The notes beneath the pieces were generated by a model that made no database searches, had not been told where the DNA came from, and saw only the letters and a list, made by a program, of their open reading frames with translations. Source: Luteibacter flocculans (GTDB lineage Bacteria > Pseudomonadota > Gammaproteobacteria > Xanthomonadales > Rhodanobacteraceae). From it: DNA of 64,000 nucleotides. Below are positions 36,349 through 47,414 of this stretch, piece after piece. A program made the position numbers and the translations under genes. Every line of letters starts with the position of its first letter. Position 1 is the stretch's first letter. The DNA lies in assembly GCF_023612255.1 (NCBI RefSeq), contig NZ_CP063231.1:1222001-1286000 (forward strand), read 5' to 3'.

Positions 36349-37277
36349 CGACGACGCCCTCCATTGGCGGCGTTCGGTTGGGTGGGGGCGGCTGCCTGAG
36401 GTGCGGCCGTCTGCGGAGACGTGTTATTCATCGTTGCGTTGTCGACGGGAATGGGCGACTGAGGCATGGCCTCCATGGACGCCGGCTGCTGAGCGGGCGC
36501 GGCGGCTGCGGCAGGTGCCTGTGCTGCGGCAGGCGCCTCGCTTTCCGTCGGCGGCGGATCCGCATAGTCGTTGTCCACGCGATAGTCGGTGACCTGGAAG
36601 CCCAACGGGTTCTCGACGCGGTACTGGTCGTCCATCTTGAGATTCGGGTTGTACGTGAACGCGAGCGTCGCGATCTTGCTGTCGAGCGGCACGGTCTGGC
36701 CGGTCAGCTTGTTGTAGACGCTACGCTGGAAACGTACGGTGGCACCCTTTGGCGTGGTGCCGTTTTCGCCCCCAATGAAGATGATGCTGGAGATTTTCAC
36801 GCGGACGGCGCGATCACGTCCGTACGTCTTGTAAGGCGCGTCAGGATTGGTCTGAGCGTGCAGATCCGTATAGGCCTTTGCGATCTTCGGTGTCGACATC
36901 GTCAATACCGTGGCCCAGTCACGCAGGTTGATCATGGTCACGTCGAACGATTCGCGAGCCAGGATGAAATGTGTGACGTTGCTGCGATTGATCGCCTCAC
37001 TGGCCGTGATGCGCCGATTGACGACATCATCGGTAAGGCGCGTCACCGAACTCATGCCGGTATACGCATCGGCAAGCACGATGTACGGCACCTTTTCCTT
37101 CAATGGCAGCATGTAGAAATAGCCGGCTGCGAGGATCAGCGAGAGCGAAATCGAGCAAAACGCCACCATCCACGCGCGGCGTTCGCTGCGCTGGGCCAGG
37201 TCCGAAACCGTGGTTTCGAAATCGACCGATCGCGCTACCGCGGCATCGATCTTGGGAGATTGTTTCTTGTTGAACAT
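36345..37277 (-). CDS. virB8: T4SS inner membrane assembly factor VirB8
   Basis: 310 residues from MFNKKQSPKIDAAVARSVDF; a TTG one codon earlier is not needed. One transmembrane helix (about residues 34-54, AFCSISLSLILAAGYFYML) is followed by the NTF2-like periplasmic domain with NLRDWATVLTMSTPKIAKAY and KITGQTVPLDSK-like segments. The C-terminal 70 residues are Ala/Pro/Gln-rich. VirB8 scaffolds the inner membrane complex. It overlaps virB9 by 4 bp. Confidence 0.93.
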   Translation of the reverse strand: MFNKKQSPKIDAAVARSVDFETTVSDLAQRSERRAWMVAFCSISLSLILAAGYFYMLPLKEKVPYIVLADAYTGMSSVTRLTDDVVNRRITASEAINRSNVTHFILARESFDVTMINLRDWATVLTMSTPKIAKAYTDLHAQTNPDAPYKTYGRDRAVRVKISSIIFIGGENGTTPKGATVRFQRSVYNKLTGQTVPLDSKIATLAFTYNPNLKMDDQYRVENPLGFQVTDYRVDNDYADPPPTESEAPAAAQAPAAAAAPAQQPASMEAMPQSPIPVDNATMNNTSPQTAAPQAAAPTQPNAANGGRRR

Positions 37278-37307
37278 CAAGTAGGCCTGGCGTGACTGTC
37301 GCGGGAA

Positions 37308-37862
37308 TTACTGAGCACGAGACACGGGGGCCGCACCGGCGGAAGCCGCGTCGGTCGGTGCCTGTGCGAGAGGAGCTTTCGCTGCGACGGTCGGCTGCGA
37401 GCCGTGCGTATCAGCCGACGCGGTGGGCGCCGGGGAGGCAGGTGTCGGGGGCACGATGGCAGCCGTTTCCTCTACGACAAGCTCCGGCCCGTTCGCTACG
37501 ACCGTCACGCCTTGCGGCGCGAAGATCGCGCTGAGCTGTGATGCCGCGTCGCGTAGCTCGGACGTATGGATCTGCGCGGCCGACTTGGGCAGCGTGAAAT
37601 CCGAACGCAGGCGATAGGAGAGCTTGGTTCCCGTATCGCTGGTCCAGCGCGTGAGCATGGTCTTCAGCGTGCCGTCCATCGGCGCGGCGTAATACGTGTA
37701 CGGCACCGCCAGCGGAATTTCGACCGGCTTGTCGTCATAACGGTTGACCGGCTTCCAGCGGCCGCCGAAATCCTTCGGGGCAGGCGTGCCGCATGCCGAA
37801 AGCGTGGCGGCCAGAACGGCCACCAGGAGTGTGGTGAGTTTGGGAGGCAGGGCAGTTTTCAC
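37308..37862 (-). CDS. virB7: T4SS outer membrane lipoprotein VirB7 with N0 domain
   Basis: 184 residues from a GTG. The signal peptide ends in lipobox LSAC with Cys24. After the short VirB9-binding segment (GTPAPKDFGGRWKPVNRYDDKPVEIPL) comes a folded domain (about residues 55-130, LKTMLTRWTSDTGTKLSYRLRSDFTLPKSAAQIHTSELRDAASQLSAIFA). That domain matches the extra N0-type domain known for X. citri VirB7 and is absent from small VirB7 of conjugation systems. The last 50 residues are Pro/Ala/Thr-rich. It is the first gene of the virB operon. The ribosome binding site is weak. Confidence 0.88.
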   Translation of the reverse strand: MKTALPPKLTTLLVAVLAATLSACGTPAPKDFGGRWKPVNRYDDKPVEIPLAVPYTYYAAPMDGTLKTMLTRWTSDTGTKLSYRLRSDFTLPKSAAQIHTSELRDAASQLSAIFAPQGVTVVANGPELVVEETAAIVPPTPASPAPTASADTHGSQPTVAAKAPLAQAPTDAASAGAAPVSRAQ

Positions 37863-38253
37863 GCTTGGCTCTTATTTTTGAAGGATGTGATTCGAGGACG
37901 ACGGGCACGGCGCCACGTGCCTTGGCGAGGGCTGGCCGAATGCAATCGTTGTTTTTCTGGGGTCATTTGCCCGGGCGCATTCGTGCAACCCGGCGCGACG
38001 GCCAAGCGAGGCGTCGCACACAGGGACTTGCCACCGGGACTGCTACCTCGGCCCAACCGGCCGCGAGCGACATGCAATTCATCCATACAACATCCTGTAG
38101 GAGCGCTTCCGCACCCTTGCACTACGTTCCAGCGAAGAATGGCCTAGCGGCGCCGGGTTGCGATCGTCGATCGCCTACCCGAAGTTGCGGCTAGCTGGCC
38201 TTGGATTCCCCACCCCTTTCACGGACCCTGTCCGCGGCGTAAAGGTAACGCAA

Positions 38254-38327
38254 CAACGTTTTCTTGACCAGACGTTGAAGTACCTGTTTCTGCGATGCTT
38301 GTCACACATTGTCGGCATGCAATGTGT
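38254..38327. promoter_or_regulatory. Inverted repeats upstream of virB7, candidate regulator sites
   Basis: ACACATTG (38304-38311) and CAATGTGT (38320-38327) form a perfect 8-bp inverted repeat with an 8-bp spacer, the geometry of a dimeric regulator site. A second pair, CAACGT (38254-38259) and ACGTTG (38272-38277), lies 27 bp away. They are about 400-460 bp upstream of the virB7 start. No regulator is identified; the distance makes a direct role in virB7 transcription uncertain. Confidence 0.4.
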
Positions 38328-38762
38328 ATGAAACGTAACAGCTGCTTGACACACGTCGCTTGGCAAGTGTGGCGTGGCGCACGGTCCTGCGGCGTATGTC
38401 TACGTCTCGTGAAGGTTGCGCTTGTAACCATCGACTCGCCCTTTTACGTCGTCCTGAAGCTGCCATCGCGTGATGTCATCCTTGCTACGCCGCTTTAATT
38501 GCGTGCTTCTCAAAGAACGCGGCGGGTTAGTGAGTCGGGAAATGGTGGCGTACCCTTGCACCGACGTCACGGCCTGCTGATCGAAGAGCGAAGTGCGTTA
38601 GCGCCAACGGACTTACCCGAACTCGCCCGCTCCGCAGCGTGGCGTTCGGTGCCGATGATCGTGGCTGTTCGCGACAACGCGTGCGCACAGCCCACTCACG
38701 GACTGAGCCGTTGGGTCATGTCTGTTCCTTGAAGAGTGCGGGGCCGTGGGGAGCGGCGCAAG

Positions 38763-38800
38763 GCAACTATAGGGGTCGCTTCGCAGCAATCTATAGTTGC
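38763..38800. other. 10-bp inverted repeat 130 bp upstream of cinA
   Basis: GCAACTATAG (38763-38772) and CTATAGTTGC (38791-38800) are perfect inverse copies with an 18-nt loop. A short GCCCGC-GAG-GCGGGC hairpin follows at about 38815-38829. Either could act in the cinA-recA leader or as a terminator. Confidence 0.45.
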
Positions 38801-38929
38801 GATATTAGCGTGACGCCCGCGAGGCGGGCAAGCGCCTTGCCGCAGTGATTCGTAGCGCCCGTCATGCGGCCCAGCGTCGACAGCCGCGATCGCCGGGAGT
38901 AGAAATGCTCTCTTTGACCGGGAGCCCCG

Positions 38930-39439
38930 ATGGATGCCGCAGTGATTCCTTCCGATGCCGAACTGATGGCGCTGGCAGGGGAGGTTGCCGCCGCAGCGAT
39001 TGAGCGGCGGGTGATGGTGGCGACGGCCGAGTCATGCACGGGTGGCTGGATCGCGAAGACGCTCACCGACCTGGCGGGAAGCTCCGTATGGTTCGAGGCT
39101 GGCGTCGTGACCTACAGCTACAGCGCGAAAGAGGCGCTGCTCGGCGTCAACCCGCGCACCCTGGAGAGGACAGGCGCCGTCAGCGAGGAGACGGTGCTGG
39201 AGATGGTTTCCGGCGCGCTCGCGCGGTACGGCGCCGGTGTGGCGGTGGCGGTCACGGGCATTGCCGGCCCCTCTGGCGGCACGCCGGACAAGCCCGTGGG
39301 CACCGTGTGGATCGGCTGGAAGCGTCGTGGGGGCTATGCCCACGCGCAGGTCCACCATTTCGACGGCGATCGCGAAGCCGTGCGGCGGCAGACGGTTGCC
39401 GCAGCGCTTGCTGGAATGACCGCCGAGCTCAAGGCTTGA
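38930..39439 (+). CDS. pncC: CinA C-terminal domain family protein (nicotinamide-nucleotide amidohydrolase)
   Basis: 169 residues consisting of the CinA C-terminal domain only. It contains ATAESCTGGWIAKTLTDLAGSS (family signature with the catalytic Ser), VVTYSYSAKEALLGV and VTGIAGPSGGTPDKPVGTVWIGW. The family hydrolyses nicotinamide mononucleotide to nicotinate mononucleotide (PncC activity), salvaging NAD breakdown products. It is encoded just upstream of recA, the same order as in Pseudomonas and other gammaproteobacteria. The start follows GGGAG. Confidence 0.92.
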   Translation: MDAAVIPSDAELMALAGEVAAAAIERRVMVATAESCTGGWIAKTLTDLAGSSVWFEAGVVTYSYSAKEALLGVNPRTLERTGAVSEETVLEMVSGALARYGAGVAVAVTGIAGPSGGTPDKPVGTVWIGWKRRGGYAHAQVHHFDGDREAVRRQTVAAALAGMTAELKA

Positions 39440-39535
39440 ACCGGCCGGCTATGGCAAACTTGGCGATTGCGGATCGCAGTCCCTGAGACCACGGTCGGGC
39501 AAGATACATCCCTACACACGAGACCGGAATTCACG

Positions 39536-40582
39536 ATGGACGACAACAAGCGCAAGGCGCTGGCGAGTGCCCTAGGCCAGATCGAAAAGCAGTTCGGCAA
39601 GGGTGCGGTGATGCGTCTGGGCGATCGCGTCGACGACCAGATCGACACCGTGTCGACCGGTTCGCTCGGCCTCGACATTGCCCTGGGCATTGGCGGCCTG
39701 CCGCGCGGCCGTATCGTCGAGATCTACGGCCCGGAATCGTCGGGCAAGACCACGCTCACGCTGCAGGCCATTGCGTCCTGCCAGCGCGCTGGCGGCACCG
39801 CGGCCTTCGTCGACGCCGAGCACGCGCTCGACCCGAGCTACGCCGAGAAGCTGGGCGTCAACGTCGCCGACCTCCTGGTCAGCCAGCCGGACACCGGTGA
39901 ACAGGCCCTCGAAATCGCCGACATGCTGGTGCGCTCGGGCGCCGTCGACATGGTGGTGGTCGACTCGGTGGCGGCGCTTACGCCGAAGGCCGAAATCGAA
40001 GGTGAGATGGGCGATTCTCACGTGGGCCTGCATGCCCGCCTGATGAGCCAGGCCCTGCGCAAGCTCACGGCCAACATCAAGAAATCCAACTGCCTGGTCA
40101 TCTTCATCAACCAGATCCGCATGAAGATCGGCGTGATGTTCGGCAGCCCGGAGACGACCACCGGCGGCAACGCGTTGAAGTTCTACGCGTCCGTCCGCCT
40201 CGACATTCGTCGCATCGGTGCGGTGAAGAAGGGTGAGGAAGTCATCGGCTCCGAGACCCGCGTCAAGGTGGTGAAGAACAAGGTGGCGCCGCCGTTCCGT
40301 CAGACCGAGTTCGAGATCCTCTACGGCGAGGGCACTTCGCGCGAAGGCGAGATCATCGAGCTGGGCGTGCGGGAGAACCTGATCGACAAGTCCGGCGCCT
40401 GGTACAGCTACAAGGGCGACCGCATCGGCCAGGGCAAGGAAAACGTCCGCCAGTTCCTCCGCGACAACCCGGCCATTACCAACGAGATCGACGCCCAGCT
40501 GCGCGATCGCCTGCTGGTGAAGCCCGGTAGCGGCACGTCCAAGGCCAGCGACACCGAGCAGGATGCGCTCGAGGAAGTCTGA
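39536..40582 (+). CDS. recA: Recombinase RecA
   Basis: 348 residues from [20 protein letters not shown]. Walker [13 protein letters not shown], the MAW-like region in [42 protein letters not shown], and the L2 segment [21 protein letters not shown] are intact. It catalyses strand exchange and triggers LexA cleavage. An in-frame start 69 bp upstream was rejected because the RecA N-terminus is well conserved. Its end overlaps recX by 20 bp. No clear LexA box was seen in the 96 bp after cinA. Confidence 0.98.
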   Translation: MDDNKRKALASALGQIEKQFGKGAVMRLGDRVDDQIDTVSTGSLGLDIALGIGGLPRGRIVEIYGPESSGKTTLTLQAIASCQRAGGTAAFVDAEHALDPSYAEKLGVNVADLLVSQPDTGEQALEIADMLVRSGAVDMVVVDSVAALTPKAEIEGEMGDSHVGLHARLMSQALRKLTANIKKSNCLVIFINQIRMKIGVMFGSPETTTGGNALKFYASVRLDIRRIGAVKKGEEVIGSETRVKVVKNKVAPPFRQTEFEILYGEGTSREGEIIELGVRENLIDKSGAWYSYKGDRIGQGKENVRQFLRDNPAITNEIDAQLRDRLLVKPGSGTSKASDTEQDALEEV

Positions 40583-41075
40583 GCCCGGCACGGGTGGGCG
40601 CGGCACCAAGGCCGAACGTCCCACCCGCACCGCGTACGACAAGGCGCTCGGGCTTCTCGCCCGGCGCGAACACTCCCGCCGCGAACTCAAGCAGAAGCTT
40701 GATCGCGGCGGTTTTGCGCGTGACGAAGCCTCGGCCGCGATCGAGCGCCTAGGTGATCAGGGCTACCAGGACGACGATCGCTTCGCCGAGGCGCTGATTC
40801 GCAGCCGCGTGGGTCAGGGCTACGGCCCGGCCCGCATCCGGGCCGAACTACGCAGCCAGGGCATCAGCGACGCCGTGTTGCGCCGATTGCTCGATGCGGT
40901 CGACGTGGATTGGGACGATCTTGCCGCCAGCCAGCTGCGGCGGCGCTATGGCGGACCCACGGCCGACCCCGCGGAACGGCAGCGTCGGGCGCAATTCCTC
41001 TTGCGTCGCGGCTTCGCCGCCGCCACAGTACGTGTTCTTACCCACGCCGATGCGGAAGACGCCGACGACGACTGA
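40563..41075 (+). CDS. recX: Regulatory protein RecX
   Basis: 170 residues composed of three-helix tandem repeats: [71 protein letters not shown] and [18 protein letters not shown]. RecX binds within the RecA filament and limits its extension. The ATG overlaps the last 20 bp of recA, implying coupled translation. The first 20 residues are basic and not part of the repeats. Confidence 0.93.
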   Translation: MRSRKSEPGTGGRGTKAERPTRTAYDKALGLLARREHSRRELKQKLDRGGFARDEASAAIERLGDQGYQDDDRFAEALIRSRVGQGYGPARIRAELRSQGISDAVLRRLLDAVDVDWDDLAASQLRRRYGGPTADPAERQRRAQFLLRRGFAAATVRVLTHADAEDADDD

Positions 41076-41146
41076 AGGCAACGAGCCTTGATTCTGGACG
41101 GAGCGTCCCCGCGATACGCCTCGCAGCTCCGAAGCCACGATCGCTC

Positions 41147-43780
<2,634 letters not shown>

Positions 43781-44082
43781 ACGGCAGGTGGCCGGATAGA
43801 CGTCGGTATGTTGTAAACGCGTCCCTGTGCACGCATTCACAGCCTCGTGCGTTGCGTACCCCGGTTTGGCTCGGCTAGTATCAGCCGAATGTCGAACCGC
43901 ATCCTTCGACATCGATCCTTCGGGTCGAGATGGCAGGACAGCTAGTCAGCGACACACACAACTAGAGCCGGGGAAGGCAATCGGCCTTCGATGGTCGAAA
44001 CGTCGATCCATTGACGGCAAGCACTCGGGGTGAGGTTGTCGTTGGTGGGGAAGCCAATACCTGATTTTATGGAGTATCAATC
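43781..44082 (+). other. alaS-csrA intergenic region
   Basis: 302 bp without a gene. It contains a possible sigma-70 promoter around 43852-43881 and small inverted repeats, including CGGCT-AGTATC-AGCCG at 43872-43887. The final 30 bp carry the csrA ribosome binding site TGGAG. A leader of up to 200 nt would be expected if the promoter assignment is right. Confidence 0.5.
43852..43881 (+). promoter_or_regulatory. Candidate csrA promoter
   Basis: TTGCGT at 43852-43857 and TAGTAT at 43876-43881 are separated by 18 bp, a sigma-70-like arrangement about 200 bp upstream of csrA. The match is partial and no other evidence supports it. Confidence 0.3.
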
Positions 44083-44280
44083 ATGCTGATTCTGACCCGC
44101 CGGGTCGGTGAAACCCTGATGATCGGCGACGAGGTGACCGTCACCGTTCTGGGTGTGAAGGGTAACCAGGTGCGCATCGGCATCAATGCACCGAAAAACG
44201 TTGCGGTCCACCGCGAAGAGATTTACCAGCGCATCAAGAACGAGAATGACCCGGCCGGCCATTCCGGGGACGACCAGTAA
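44083..44280 (+). CDS. csrA: Carbon storage regulator CsrA
   Basis: 65 residues, the normal CsrA/RsmA length. [51 protein letters not shown] is nearly canonical, including Leu4, Arg6, and VAVHREE with the RNA-binding Arg44. CsrA binds GGA motifs in mRNA leaders and controls translation of virulence, motility and storage genes. The site TATGGAGTATCAATC precedes the ATG. The tail GHSGDDQ is acidic. It is followed by a tRNA-Ser gene. Confidence 0.97.
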   Translation: MLILTRRVGETLMIGDEVTVTVLGVKGNQVRIGINAPKNVAVHREEIYQRIKNENDPAGHSGDDQ

Positions 44281-44352
44281 AGTCTTTACGGCCGCGGCAA
44301 GGGCAAGTATCCTTGCTGGCTCGTTAGGGCACGGTCCTCGACGAACGATCAC

Positions 44353-44445
44353 GGAGAGTTGCCCGAGAGGCCGAAGGGGCTCCCCTGCTAAGGGAGTATA
44401 GGGTCAAAAGCCTTATCGAGGGTTCGAATCCCTCACTCTCCGCCA
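44353..44445 (+). tRNA. tRNA-Ser (anticodon GCT)
   Basis: A class II tRNA of 93 nt including an encoded CCA. Acceptor GGAGAGT pairs with ACTCTCC. The anticodon stem CTCCC/GGGAG surrounds loop CTGCTAA, with anticodon GCT at 44387-44389, reading AGC and AGU. A long variable arm follows, then T arm GAGGGTTCGAATCCCTC. Discriminator G is as expected for serine. Confidence 0.96.
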
Positions 44446-44490
44446 GACACAGAAAAGCCCTGACTCGTCGGGGTTTTTTTGTGTCTGGCG
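44441..44490 (+). terminator. Long terminator hairpin overlapping the tRNA-Ser 3' end
   Basis: CGCCAGACAC (44441-44450) and GTGTCTGGCG (44481-44490) are exact inverse copies. The interior also pairs: AGAAAAGCCCTGAC with GTCGGGGTTTTTTT, with a few G-T pairs and a tiny loop. The T7 run at 44474-44480 lies after the inner GC stem, forming a good terminator. The left arm includes the tRNA CGCCA end. Confidence 0.88.
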
Positions 44491-44643
44491 ACGGGGCGTA
44501 TTGGCGCTGCGTGAGACGTCTAGACCGCGGTCGTACCTCGTAGCCGTAACGGTTCGGTCGGGTAAGTGGGCCAGAGGCCATCAGGCGTTGGCATCGGCAA
44601 CCGATTAGTGGTTTCCTCAGCCGACCCGCCACGGAGCCGCCCC

Positions 44644-45114
44644 ATGAAGCTTGCCTTGCTCTTCGCCGCGCTCGTCCTTGCCGCCACGCCTTCCTTTGCG
44701 GAAGACACGCCGAAGGCGCAGATCCAACAGGTCGTCAACCGGTTCCAGGCGGCCATCAAGGCCCACGACGGTCAGGCCCTCGGCACCCTGTTCCTGCCCG
44801 ATAGCAAGGCGTGGATCATGGCGATGGGGGACTCGACCTATCAAAAGATGCGTCAGAAGCATCCCGACGCGGCTTCCTTTAAGAGCGGTACCTGGCAGGA
44901 ATTCGTCGCCTATGTCGGCGGTACCAAAGACCCCATCGAAGAGCGCTTCCACAACGTGCGTATCGATACGGACGGTACCATTGCGTCCGTCTACTTCGAC
45001 TTCGAGTTTCTTACAGACGGAAAGGTCGACAATCGCGGTGCAGAAACGTGGCAAATGCTGCGCACGCCTGACGGATGGAAGATCGTCGCGATGCTGTATT
45101 CATCCAACTTCTGA
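44644..45114 (+). CDS. Exported NTF2-like (SnoaL/DUF4440-type) protein
   Basis: 156 residues with a signal peptide (MKLALLFAALVLAATPSFAED). The mature part has the cone-shaped NTF2-like pattern: IQQVVNRFQAAIKAHDGQALGTLFLPDSKAWIMAMG, ERFHNVRIDTDGTIASVYFDFEFLTDGKVDNRGAETWQMLRTPDGWKIVAMLYSSNF. Such proteins bind small ligands or act as small enzymes. The specific function is unknown. It is monocistronic between tRNA-Ser and a globin gene. The ATG at 44644 is chosen for the signal peptide. Confidence 0.78.
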   Translation: MKLALLFAALVLAATPSFAEDTPKAQIQQVVNRFQAAIKAHDGQALGTLFLPDSKAWIMAMGDSTYQKMRQKHPDAASFKSGTWQEFVAYVGGTKDPIEERFHNVRIDTDGTIASVYFDFEFLTDGKVDNRGAETWQMLRTPDGWKIVAMLYSSNF

Positions 45115-45284
45115 ATCCCTGTGACTACCGCCTAGGCACCGGCACGCAGTCACCTTCCGGCAAGCGGGCAGGCGTTCCCCTGCCCAGCCCGCTGACGTGC
45201 GATATCCGCTCAGAAATTGACCGAGCGCAAATGCTGGCGGAACCCTCGGCGTTACTTTGCTCGCTTTCAGCGACTGGGGCCGCC

Positions 45285-45689
45285 ATGTCCATCGGTTATG
45301 ACGATCTGCACACGAGCTACGGGCGTTGCCTGCGTTCGCGCGGTTTCATCGAGCGCTTCTACGAAATTCTCCTCGCCCGCGATCCACGCATTCCGCCGCT
45401 CTTCGAGAAAACCGACTTTCAGAAGCAGCACATGGCCCTCCGTCGCGGCATCAGCCTGGCGATCTCATGGGCCGCGGGAGACGGCATGGCGCAGCGTCCC
45501 GTCGATGAAATGATTCGCGTCCATGCACGCCTGGGCAGGGCGCCGGTACTTCCGGAGTTCCACGACCACTGGCTTGAAAGCCTTTTGCAGGCCGTGCGCG
45601 AGCGCGACGATCAGCTCACGCCCGAACTGGAAGCTCGCTGGCGCGAAGCCATGGGCAAGGTCACACACGCATTTGCCGTCGCCTTCTGA
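45285..45689 (+). CDS. Globin (bacterial hemoglobin-like)
   Basis: 134 residues from MSIGYDDLHTSYGRCLRSRGFIERFYEILLARDPRIPPLF, which matches the N-terminal helices of single-domain globins. The likely proximal heme ligand is His80 in DEMIRVHARLGR. A helical C-terminal half (LPEFHDHWLESLLQAVRERDDQLTPELEARWREAMGKVTHAF) completes the fold. No reductase domain is attached, so it is not a flavohemoglobin. The heme-bound function (NO or oxygen chemistry) cannot be told from sequence. Confidence 0.8.
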   Translation: MSIGYDDLHTSYGRCLRSRGFIERFYEILLARDPRIPPLFEKTDFQKQHMALRRGISLAISWAAGDGMAQRPVDEMIRVHARLGRAPVLPEFHDHWLESLLQAVRERDDQLTPELEARWREAMGKVTHAFAVAF

Positions 45690-45712
45690 GCAAGGCTAGA
45701 TACCCGGACAAC

Positions 45713-45743
45713 GAAAAGGCCCGCTTTTGAGGGCGGGCCTTTC
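45713..45743. terminator. Bidirectional terminator between the globin gene and tRNA-Pro
   Basis: GAAAAGGCCCGC pairs with GCGGGCCTTTC: a 10-bp perfect stem AAAGGCCCGC (45715-45724) and GCGGGCCTTT (45733-45742) with loop TTTTGAGG. A-rich and T-rich flanks on both sides allow action in both directions. Confidence 0.8.
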
Positions 45744-45774
45744 ATCGTCGAATGACGAAACTACTCGAATTTAT

Positions 45775-45851
<77 letters not shown>

Positions 45852-46001
45852 ACGGGAGCCGCGTATATTAGCCGTGGGTCGGTGCCTTGGCAACAGGTCT
45901 TCGCATCTTTTTTACGTGGACGGCGGGGTGGCCCTGGCCATCTGCTAATCTATGCGGCTGCCGCGTGGCGGCGTCCGTAAGCCTGTCCGAAGAGGAATTG
46001 C

Positions 46002-47384
46002 ATGGCACTCACCCCGGCCCGCACCATGCCCGGTGTCCTCGAGCTCCTGCCGCTCGATCAGATCGCCTTCCAGCGTATGTTGGATACGATTCGTCGCAAT
46101 TACGAGCGCTTCGGCTTCCTGCCGATCGAGACCCCGGTCATCGAGTACAGCGACGTGTTGCTGACCAAGACCGGTGGCGAGACGGAGCGGCAGGTGTACT
46201 TCGTCCAGTCGACCGGCTCGCTGGGTGCGGCCGAGAAGGGCGAGGTGCCCGAACTGGCGCTGCGCTTCGACCTCACGGTGCCGCTGGCGCGCTATGTCGC
46301 GGAGCACGAGCACGACCTCAGCTTCCCCTTCCGTCGCTACCAGATGCAGCGCGTCTATCGTGGCGAGCGGGCGCAGCGCGGTCGCTTCCGCGAGTTCTAT
46401 CAGTGCGACATCGACGTCATCGGCAAGGATTCGCTTTCGGTGCGCTATGACGCCGAGATTCCGGCGGTGATCTACAGCGTCTTCCGCGAGCTCAACATCG
46501 GCGCGTTCACCATCCATCTCAACAACCGCAAGTTGATGCGCGGTTACTTCGAGAACCTGGGCATTGCCGACGCCACGCAGCAGATGCTCGTGCTGCGCGA
46601 GGTCGACAAGCTCGACAAGCGTGGCCCGGACTACGTACGCGATACCCTGACCGGCGACGCGTTCGGTCTCGCAGCTGACGTAGCCGACAAGATCCTTGCC
46701 TTCGTGCAGGTGCGTTCGACGTCGGTGGACGATGCATTCGCGAAGCTCGATGCGCTGGGCGCCGGTTCGGAAGCGTTCGAGCAGGGCAGGGCGGAACTGA
46801 AGGAAGTGCTCGCGATGATCCGTGACTTCGGCGTGCCGGAGACGCACTTCGCGCTCAACCTGTCCATCGCACGCGGGCTCGACTACTACACCGGCACCGT
46901 CTACGAAACCACGTTGAACGAACATCCAGGGATCGGTTCGATCTGTTCGGGTGGTCGCTACGAGAATCTGGCCGGCCAGTACACCAAGTCGCATCTGCCG
47001 GGCGTGGGTATCTCCATCGGTCTGACTCGTCTTTATTGGCAGCTTCGCGATGCGGGCCTCGTGTCCACGGCGCAGAGCACGGTGGACGTGCTGGTCACGC
47101 AGATGGATGCCGCGCAGATGCCGACGTATCTTGCGGTGGCTTCGGAACTCCGCAGTGCGGGCATCGCCACGGAGGTGGTGCTCGACGGCGGCAAGCTGGG
47201 CAAGCAGTTCAAGTACGCCGATCGCGCCGGCATCCGTTTCGTCGTGGTGCTTGGCGAAGACGAAATTGCCAAGGGCGTGGTCACGGTGAAGGACCTGCGC
47301 CGCGAAGACCAGTTTGAGGTGCCACGCGCCGATCTGGTCAAGACACTTCGCGTCGAACTGGCCCAGGCCGAAATCGGTCGCTGA
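46002..47384 (+). CDS. hisS: Histidyl-tRNA synthetase
   Basis: 460 residues with a GAGGAA site. Class II features are present: [13 protein letters not shown], motif 2 [32 protein letters not shown], the histidine motifs [13 protein letters not shown] and GGRYENL, and motif 3 [11 protein letters not shown]. The C-terminal anticodon domain follows ([28 protein letters not shown]). It belongs to the longer eukaryote-like HisRS subtype, as the RTMPGV start suggests. The lyase gene follows after 30 bp on the same strand. Confidence 0.94.
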   Translation: MALTPARTMPGVLELLPLDQIAFQRMLDTIRRNYERFGFLPIETPVIEYSDVLLTKTGGETERQVYFVQSTGSLGAAEKGEVPELALRFDLTVPLARYVAEHEHDLSFPFRRYQMQRVYRGERAQRGRFREFYQCDIDVIGKDSLSVRYDAEIPAVIYSVFRELNIGAFTIHLNNRKLMRGYFENLGIADATQQMLVLREVDKLDKRGPDYVRDTLTGDAFGLAADVADKILAFVQVRSTSVDDAFAKLDALGAGSEAFEQGRAELKEVLAMIRDFGVPETHFALNLSIARGLDYYTGTVYETTLNEHPGIGSICSGGRYENLAGQYTKSHLPGVGISIGLTRLYWQLRDAGLVSTAQSTVDVLVTQMDAAQMPTYLAVASELRSAGIATEVVLDGGKLGKQFKYADRAGIRFVVVLGEDEIAKGVVTVKDLRREDQFEVPRADLVKTLRVELAQAEIGR

Positions 47385-47414
47385 ATCCTCCCACCGCATC
47401 CCACGGCGCTTCCC

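Larger units (their letters stand above)
37863..38929. other. Gene-free intergenic region upstream of virB7 and cinA
   Basis: About 1.07 kb between the divergent virB7 and cinA genes. Open frames here are short and lack ribosome binding sites or recognisable products. The middle part (38200-38500) is visibly more A+T-rich than the surroundings. It should contain the virB operon promoter on the minus strand and the cinA-recA promoter on the plus strand; neither could be placed with confidence. It carries several inverted repeats, listed separately. Confidence 0.7.

Noticed and set aside
12871-37862. The T4SS locus as a conjugative or mobile element
   Set aside because: No relaxase, origin of transfer, integrase or flanking repeat is visible; the XVIPCD effectors mark it as an antibacterial system.
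38236-38250. CpxR box (GTAAA-N5-GTAAA) upstream of virB7
   Set aside because: GTAAAGGTAACGC has one good half-site only, so it does not meet the direct repeat consensus.
38295-38732. Two short plus-strand open frames in the virB7-cinA gap
   Set aside because: No ribosome binding site, no conserved features, and composition like neighbouring non-coding DNA.
39440-39535. LexA (SOS) box upstream of recA
   Set aside because: Neither CTGT-N8-ACAG nor TTAG-N6-TACTA was found by eye. A GCGAT-N5-ATCGC pair exists but is too weak to call.
44353-44445. tRNA-Ser as an attachment site for an integrated element
   Set aside because: No integrase and no direct repeat of the tRNA 3' end was seen nearby; the downstream copy is an inverted one that forms a terminator.
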